Origin: Actinomycetes bacterium
GTDB taxonomy: Bacteria > Actinomycetota > Acidimicrobiia > Acidimicrobiales > RAAP-2
Length of the DNA: 10,208 bases
Direction: 5' to 3'
Assembly: GCA_021826655.1 (NCBI GenBank)
Contig: JAKAZC010000074.1
Span: 1-10,208, forward strand
The position numbers and the translations under genes are program-made. The first letter of the stretch is position 1; each line of letters begins with the position of its first letter. Below the pieces are notes generated by a model. The model was not told where the DNA came from and did no database searches. It saw nothing but the letters and a program-made list of their open reading frames with translations. This document shows, one piece after another, positions 5,230 to 10,208 of the stretch.

Positions 5230-8200
5230 GTGTTCCGCCCGGTCCCAGCCGAAGCCGATTTCACCGCCCTCGAGGACGAGGAGCTGGCGAGGTGGAGCGC
5301 GCACCGCGTCTTCGAGCGGTCGGTGGAATTGCGGGCCGGTGCCGAACCCTGGGTCTTCTACGAGGGTCCACCGACGGCCAACGGTCGACCCGGGCTCCAC
5401 CATGTGTGGGCCCGCGTCTACAAGGACCTGTTCTGCCGGTACCGGACCATGCGCGGGTACGCCGTGCCGCGCAAGGCGGGCTGGGACACCCACGGGCTCC
5501 CGGTCGAGGTCGAGGTGGAGAAGCAGCTGGGCATCACCGCCAAGCGCCAGATCGAGGAGGAGGTGGGGATCGCCGAGTTCACCCGCCTCTGCAAGGAGTC
5601 GGTCCGAAACTACGTCGGGGAGTGGAAGACCCTCACCGAACGCATCGGCTACTGGATCGACATCGACGACGCCTACTGGACCTTCGCCCCGGACTATGTC
5701 GAGTCGGTGTGGGCCAACCTGAAGGACCTGTGGGACCAGGCACTGCTGTACGAGGACATCAAGGTCGTCCCCTACTGCCCACGGTGCGGCACGGCCCTGA
5801 GCAGCCACGAGCTCGGACAGCCCGACGTCTACCGCGAGGTCCAGGACGAGTCGGCCTACGTGCGGTTCCCACTCACCGACGAGGGAGACGCCGCCGCCGG
5901 GCTGCGGGCCGTGCTCGGGCGGGACTCGCTCGAGGGCCTGGCGCTGGTCGCATGGACCACCACGCCGTGGACCCTGCTGTCCAACACCGGGGCGGCCGTC
6001 GGAACCGGGCTCGAGTACGCGGTGGTGGGGGACGCCGTGGTGGCGACCACCCTGGTGGAACGGGTGTTCGGCGAGGGCGCGACCCCCGACGTCGTGGTGG
6101 CCGGGAGTGCGCTCGTCGGCCTTCGCTACCGACGCCCCTTCGACGACCTGGACACCGCCCCCGCCGACGCCGGGCGCATGGGCTGGCGGGTGGTGGGTGG
6201 TGCGTTCGTCGAGGCCGACGAGGGGACGGGCATCGTCCACCTCGCCCCCGCCTTCGGCGAGGTCGACCGTCTGGTGGGCCGGCTCGAGGACCTGCCCACG
6301 CTCAACCCGGTCGGCCCCGACGGCCGGTTCACCGACGCGGTGGCCTGGCTCGAGGGCCGCCCGGTCCGGGAGACCAACGGCGAGGTCAACGACCGCCTGG
6401 AGGCGGCCGGGCTGCTGGTCCGCCGCCAGGCGTACGTCCACCCCTATCCCCACTGCTGGAGGTGCGGCACGCCGCTCATCTACTGGGGCAAGCCGAGCTG
6501 GTACGTCCGCACCTCCGACCGGAAGTCCGACCTGGTGGAGCAGAACCAGACCATCGGTTGGCACCCCGAGCACATCCGCGACGGTCGCATGGGTGAGTGG
6601 CTGGCCAACAACGTCGACTGGGCCCTCTCCCGTGACCGGTTCTGGGGGACGCCGCTGCCGGTGTGGCGGTGTGCCGAGGGGCACACCCGCTGCGTCGGCT
6701 CACTGGCCGAGCTGTCCGAACTGGCCGGCCGCGACGTCTCCGGTGTCGACCCCCACCGGCCGGCCATCGACGAGGTGACCTTCCCCTGCCCGGACTGCGT
6801 GATCCCCGACGACGTCCGGGCCGGGCACGGGCCGGCGGAGGCGTGGACCGGTGGCGACGCCTCCACGATGAACCGGGTCGAGCCGGTCATCGACGCCTGG
6901 TTCGACTCGGGCTCGATGCCGACGGGCCAGTGGGGGTACCCGGGGGCCGCGGGATCCGACCGCGAATTCGTGTACCCGGCCGACTTCATCTGCGAGGCCA
7001 TCGACCAGACCCGGGGCTGGTTCTACTCGCTGCTGGCCGTGAACACGCTCGTCCGGGGGACCGCCCCGTACCGCAACGTGCTGTGCCTTGGCCACATCGT
7101 CGACGCCGACGGTCGCAAGATGTCCAAGAGCGTGGGCAACGTGATCGACCCGTGGGAGATCCTCACCACCCGCGGGGCGGACCCGTTGCGGTGGTGGATG
7201 TTCTCGCAGGGGTCGCCGTGGACGCCCACCCGGGTCAGCTTCGAGGCGATCGACGCCTCGATGCGCGACGCCCTCCTGACACTGTGGAACACGTGGTCGT
7301 TCTTCACGACCTACGCCGACCTCAACGGGTTCGACCCGGGCGACCCTGCGATCCCGCTGCCGGCGGACCGCTCGACGCTGGACCGGTGGATGCTCTCCCG
7401 GCTGCAGGGCACCGTCGCCCTCGTCACCGCGGCCCTCGACGGCTACGAGCCGTTTCCGGCGGCGACCGCCATCGCCGAACTCATCGACGACACCTCCAAC
7501 TGGTACGTGCGTCGCAGCCGACGGCGGTTCTGGCGGACCGATCCCGGCGCCGACCCGGCCGACTCCCTCGGTGCCCAGGCGACGCTGCACGACGTGCTGG
7601 TCACCCTGGCCCGGCTCCTGGCCCCGATGACCCCGTTCCTGGCCGACCGGATGTGGCGCGACCTGACCGGGGCGCACGAGTCCGATTCGGTCCACCTGGC
7701 CGATTGGCCCGGGTCCGATGGCGCGGTGGTCGACGCCGACCTCGAGTCCGGCATGGCCCTCGCCCGACGGCTGTCCTCCCTCGGCCGCGCGGCCCGGTCG
7801 GAGGCCGGGGTGAAGGTCCGCCAGCCCTTGGCCCGCGCCCTCGTCTACCTGCCCCCGGGCAGCCCGACGCCGCCCCGCGGAGTGGTCGAGGACGAGCTGA
7901 ACGTGGACCGGGTGGAGACCACCGACGAGCTGGACGACGTACTCGCCTACGAGCTGGTTCCGAACTTCAAGCTCCTGGGTCCCCGCATGGGAAAGCGGGT
8001 CCAGGACCTGCGGGCCGCCATGGCCTCGGTCGACGGGGCCACGGCCGCCGCCGACCTCGCGGCCGGCCGACCGGTGGTCGTCGAGTTGCCTGACGGGCCC
8101 CTCGAGCTGGCTGCCGAGGAGGTGGAACTCCGGGTGCGGGCCCAGCCCGGGTTCGCCGTGTCGCGTGACGGCGCCGAGGTGCTCGCCCTCGACCTCGCCC

Positions 8201-8475
8201 TCGACGACGACCTGCGGCGGCGCGGGCTGGCCCGCGAGGTGACCCGCAACGTGCAGGACCTCCGCAAGGAGTCCGGCCTGGAGGTGTCCGACACCATCGT
8301 GCTCCACGTGGTCGGGCTCGACGACCTGGAACCGATGTTCGAGGGGATCGGGCGCGAGGTGCTGGCTGTCGCCATCGTGACGGAGTCGCCGGCTGACGGG
8401 GGTGACGGGACGGTCGTCGAATTGGACGACGGAGGCACGGTCCGGACCGCCACGATCTGGGTGCGCAGCGCGTGA
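5230..8475 (+). CDS. ileS: Isoleucyl-tRNA synthetase, long eukaryote-like type (IleRS2)
   Basis: 1081 aa, cytoplasmic; it charges tRNA-Ile with isoleucine using ATP. The GTG start at 5230 follows a good ribosome binding site. The Rossmann core opens with FYEGPPTANGRPGLHHV; the HIGH signature is GLHH (55-58), the swapped GXHH form. Other features in order: Cys pair C183/C186; editing domain with TTTPW (243-247) and GTGIVHLAPAFGEVD, where D346 aligns with the catalytic editing Asp; C409/C412; C481 and C520/C523, a possible metal site; WFDSGS (from 557); KMSKS (630-634). The anticodon-binding domain has NWYVRRSRRRFW (757-768), and the C-terminal part carries RRGLAREVTRNVQDLRKESGLEVSD. There is no C-terminal zinc finger of the IleRS1 type. 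Length and motifs match the actinobacterial/eukaryotic clade, associated with natural mupirocin resistance. It ends in a GTGA overlap with the kinase gene. Confidence 0.97.
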   Translation: MFRPVPAEADFTALEDEELARWSAHRVFERSVELRAGAEPWVFYEGPPTANGRPGLHHVWARVYKDLFCRYRTMRGYAVPRKAGWDTHGLPVEVEVEKQLGITAKRQIEEEVGIAEFTRLCKESVRNYVGEWKTLTERIGYWIDIDDAYWTFAPDYVESVWANLKDLWDQALLYEDIKVVPYCPRCGTALSSHELGQPDVYREVQDESAYVRFPLTDEGDAAAGLRAVLGRDSLEGLALVAWTTTPWTLLSNTGAAVGTGLEYAVVGDAVVATTLVERVFGEGATPDVVVAGSALVGLRYRRPFDDLDTAPADAGRMGWRVVGGAFVEADEGTGIVHLAPAFGEVDRLVGRLEDLPTLNPVGPDGRFTDAVAWLEGRPVRETNGEVNDRLEAAGLLVRRQAYVHPYPHCWRCGTPLIYWGKPSWYVRTSDRKSDLVEQNQTIGWHPEHIRDGRMGEWLANNVDWALSRDRFWGTPLPVWRCAEGHTRCVGSLAELSELAGRDVSGVDPHRPAIDEVTFPCPDCVIPDDVRAGHGPAEAWTGGDASTMNRVEPVIDAWFDSGSMPTGQWGYPGAAGSDREFVYPADFICEAIDQTRGWFYSLLAVNTLVRGTAPYRNVLCLGHIVDADGRKMSKSVGNVIDPWEILTTRGADPLRWWMFSQGSPWTPTRVSFEAIDASMRDALLTLWNTWSFFTTYADLNGFDPGDPAIPLPADRSTLDRWMLSRLQGTVALVTAALDGYEPFPAATAIAELIDDTSNWYVRRSRRRFWRTDPGADPADSLGAQATLHDVLVTLARLLAPMTPFLADRMWRDLTGAHESDSVHLADWPGSDGAVVDADLESGMALARRLSSLGRAARSEAGVKVRQPLARALVYLPPGSPTPPRGVVEDELNVDRVETTDELDDVLAYELVPNFKLLGPRMGKRVQDLRAAMASVDGATAAADLAAGRPVVVELPDGPLELAAEEVELRVRAQPGFAVSRDGAEVLALDLALDDDLRRRGLAREVTRNVQDLRKESGLEVSDTIVLHVVGLDDLEPMFEGIGREVLAVAIVTESPADGGDGTVVELDDGGTVRTATIWVRSA

Positions 8476-10013
8476 GCCGGGGCGAGCCCTGCGTCTTGGC
8501 CGTCGACCTCGGGACCGGTGGCCCCAAGGTGGCCGTGGTGGCCGAGTCGGGGCGGATCGTCGCGCACGCCGCCGAGCCGGTCCCGCTCCACCTGCTGGAC
8601 GGTGGGGGCGCCGAGCAGGATCCGGACGACTGGTGGTCGGCGATCCGGGACGCGGCCCGGCGGGCGGTGGCCGAGGCCGGACCGGTCGATCTGGTCGGGG
8701 TCGGGTGCACCGCGCAGTGGTCGGGCACCGTGGCCGTCGACGCGTCGGGGACCGCCCTGATGCGGGCCGTGATCTGGATGGACTCGCGTGGCAACGCCGC
8801 CATCCGCCGGGTGGCCGGGGGTTCGGTCAACGTCCTCGGCTACGACCCCCGCAAGCTGATGCGGTGGGTCCAGGTGACCGGTGGCGCCCCCGGGTTGTCG
8901 GGCAAGGATCCGGTCGCCCACATCCTCTTCATCCGTCAGGCCTTCCCCGACGTGTACGCCCGCACGGCGACATTCCTCGAGCCGGTCGACTACCTCAACC
9001 TGCGCCTGACCGGCCGGGTCTCGGCCTCGTACGACTCGATCGCTGCCCACTGGGTGACCGACAACCGCCGGATCGACGCCGTCGACTACGACGCCAAACT
9101 GCTCGAGTGGACGGGCCTCGACCGCGGCCGACTACCCGACCTCGTCCCGCCCGGGTCGCTGATCGGTGAGGTGACGGACGCGGCGGCGGCCGACCTCGGG
9201 ATCCCCGCCGGACTGCCCGTCGTCACCGGGTCCGGGGACGTGCACTCCGCGGTGTTCGGGTCGGGAGCGGTGGCCGACTACCAGGCGCACCTCTACATCG
9301 GCACCTCCTCGTGGATCTCGGGCCACGTTCCCTTCAAGAAGACGGCACCCACCTCCAACGTGGCGTCCATCCCGGCAGCGCTGGCCGGCCGCTACCTGAT
9401 CGCCGACGAGCACGAGACGGCAGGTGCCTGTCTGACGTTCATCCGGGACAACCTGGGCCTCGCCCCGGACTTCGCGGCGATGCAGGCCATGGTGGAGCGG
9501 GTGCCCGCCGGTAGTGGCCGAGTGCTCTTCACCCCGTGGTTGAACGGCGAGCGTTCCCCGGTCGACGACCATACGGTGCGGGGCGGATTCCACAACCTGT
9601 CACTGTCGACCACCCGCGACCAGATGGTCCGCTCGGTGTTCGAGGGCGTGGCCCTCAACTCGCGGTGGCTGCTCGAGGCGGTCGAGCGGTTCGCCGGTCG
9701 GCGGCTCGACTCACTGGCCTTCGTGGGCGGCGGGGCCAACTCGGATGCGTGGTCCCAGATCCACGCCGACGTGCTGGGCCGCGAGGTGCGCCAGGTGGCC
9801 GAGCCGGTACTGGCCAACGTGCGCGGCGCCGGTCTGCTGGCACTCCTCGCCCTCGGACGGATCACGTCGGGCGACGTGCCCGGCATGGTGGCCGTACGGC
9901 GGACCTACGAGCCGGATCCGGGCCACGCGGACGAGTATCAGCTGCTCTTCGACGAGTTCGTGACGATGTACAAGCAGACCAAGGGCATCTTCAGGCGGCT
10001 CAACCGGTTCTGA
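8472..10013 (+). CDS. FGGY-family carbohydrate kinase (xylulokinase-like)
   Basis: 513 aa from GTG 8472, overlapping the ileS stop by 4 bp. The family phosphorylates sugars or polyols with ATP using two actin-like domains. Domain 1 starts with the phosphate loop DLGTGGPK (12-19; the usual form is DxGTTSxK/R), then EQDPDDWW (48-55), CTAQWSGTVAVD (79-90), WMDSRG (102-107) and FLEPVDYLNLRLTG. Domain 2 has GSGDVHSA with D256 as the probable catalytic base, GTSSWISG (277-284), FTPWLNGERSP, RGGFHNLS, and the adenosine motif GGGAN (419-423) followed by SDAWSQIHADVLGREV. Length is normal for XylB-type enzymes (about 480-520). The substrate cannot be told: no isomerase, transporter or regulator of a sugar pathway is nearby. 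It lacks a clear ribosome binding site and probably depends on translation of ileS. No strong terminator follows. Confidence 0.9.
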   Translation: MSRGEPCVLAVDLGTGGPKVAVVAESGRIVAHAAEPVPLHLLDGGGAEQDPDDWWSAIRDAARRAVAEAGPVDLVGVGCTAQWSGTVAVDASGTALMRAVIWMDSRGNAAIRRVAGGSVNVLGYDPRKLMRWVQVTGGAPGLSGKDPVAHILFIRQAFPDVYARTATFLEPVDYLNLRLTGRVSASYDSIAAHWVTDNRRIDAVDYDAKLLEWTGLDRGRLPDLVPPGSLIGEVTDAAAADLGIPAGLPVVTGSGDVHSAVFGSGAVADYQAHLYIGTSSWISGHVPFKKTAPTSNVASIPAALAGRYLIADEHETAGACLTFIRDNLGLAPDFAAMQAMVERVPAGSGRVLFTPWLNGERSPVDDHTVRGGFHNLSLSTTRDQMVRSVFEGVALNSRWLLEAVERFAGRRLDSLAFVGGGANSDAWSQIHADVLGREVRQVAEPVLANVRGAGLLALLALGRITSGDVPGMVAVRRTYEPDPGHADEYQLLFDEFVTMYKQTKGIFRRLNRF

Positions 10014-10208
10014 TCCACCCTCGCGTCGTCCGGGAGGTGGGAGGGACTCCGATCGTGTCCGCTGTTGGCCGCCACGCTGGATGACCACGAAGACGACACG
10101 TTGCATGAGCACGAGTTCATGAACGTGCTGTCGCCGTGGTCGTCATTTGAGATGGCGTGAGGTTTAGGTAGGCGCCGGTTTGATCTTTGCTATTCGGCAG
10201 TCACCTCG
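10014..10208. other. Noncoding right edge with lower GC; no gene recognised
   Basis: After the kinase stop there is a GGAGG/GGGAGGGA-rich stretch (10032-10046), then sequence whose GC falls to about 54% by hand count over 10081-10208. Only very short open frames occur. The kinase frame stays open for 48 codons after its stop (to TGA 10158-10160) and ends in an acidic, histidine-rich peptide (DDHEDDTLHEHEF) that I do not recognise. CCACC (10015-10019) could pair with GGTGG (10036-10040), but no U-tract follows, so I do not call a terminator. It may be a promoter region for the next gene or the margin of a transferred segment. Confidence 0.4.

Noticed and set aside
4317..5264. Extension of the MFS reading frame upstream to 5264 (830 codons)
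   Set aside because: The added part lies over the repeat-rich gap and the GNAT gene in another frame, is arginine/proline-rich, and has no homology; GTG 4316 begins where the family similarity starts.
6256..6270. Apparent change in the IleRS editing site (GEVD instead of GQDD)
   Set aside because: The altered position is variable in the family, and the Asp that aligns with the catalytic editing residue (D346) is kept, so editing is probably normal.
5158..8307. Two long - strand open frames (508 and 535 codons) covering ileS
   Set aside because: Both are antisense to unambiguous IleRS motifs, have no recognisable domain, and result from third-position GC bias.
10015..10050. Possible terminator after the kinase
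   Set aside because: Several short alternative pairings (CCACC/GGTGG, CCCTC/GAGGG) compete, and none is followed by a T-run.

Overview
The window is very GC-rich (roughly 70% by eye, strong G/C bias at third codon positions), densely packed, and most genes start with GTG. Neighbouring genes are joined by 4-bp start/stop overlaps. The gene families (a FadD17-type acyl-CoA synthetase, a long eukaryote-like IleRS, a DHA2 drug-efflux-type MFS protein, an FGGY kinase) point to a high-GC actinobacterium. I cannot place it more precisely from sequence alone; Acidimicrobiia is only a guess.

Layout. (1) Positions 1-2922, + strand: the 3' end of a hotdog-type acyl-CoA thioesterase, an acyl-CoA synthetase and a YihY/BrkB-family membrane protein, each joined to the next by a 4-bp overlap and probably forming one operon. 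(2) Positions 2772-5053, - strand: an MFS transporter and, upstream of it, a GNAT acetyltransferase. The transporter's 3' end overlaps the YihY gene tail-to-tail by 151 bp. The 104-bp gap between the two - strand genes is rich in repeats and looks like a regulated, leaderless promoter. (3) Positions 5054-5229: a divergent promoter region with a roughly 100-nt leader for ileS. (4) Positions 5230-10013, + strand: ileS and an FGGY-family carbohydrate kinase joined by a GTGA overlap. (5) Positions 10014-10208: a noncoding tail whose GC content falls to about 54% from 10081 onward; no gene is recognised there.

How the genes work together. The first two genes both act on acyl-CoA: the synthetase makes the thioester and the thioesterase hydrolyses it, which fits a fatty-acid or steroid-side-chain catabolic locus. 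The MFS and GNAT genes are a typical efflux/modification pair, but nothing in the sequence shows a common substrate. ileS is a housekeeping gene whose swapped HIGH signature (GLHH) predicts mupirocin resistance; its overlap with a sugar kinase gene is a context I would not have predicted.

I found no CRISPR array, tRNA, rRNA, recognisable insertion sequence or clearly new multigene system. The most noteworthy signals are the 11-bp repeat array upstream of the MFS gene, the IleRS active-site variant, the ileS-kinase coupling, the long convergent overlap and the unexplained low-GC right edge.
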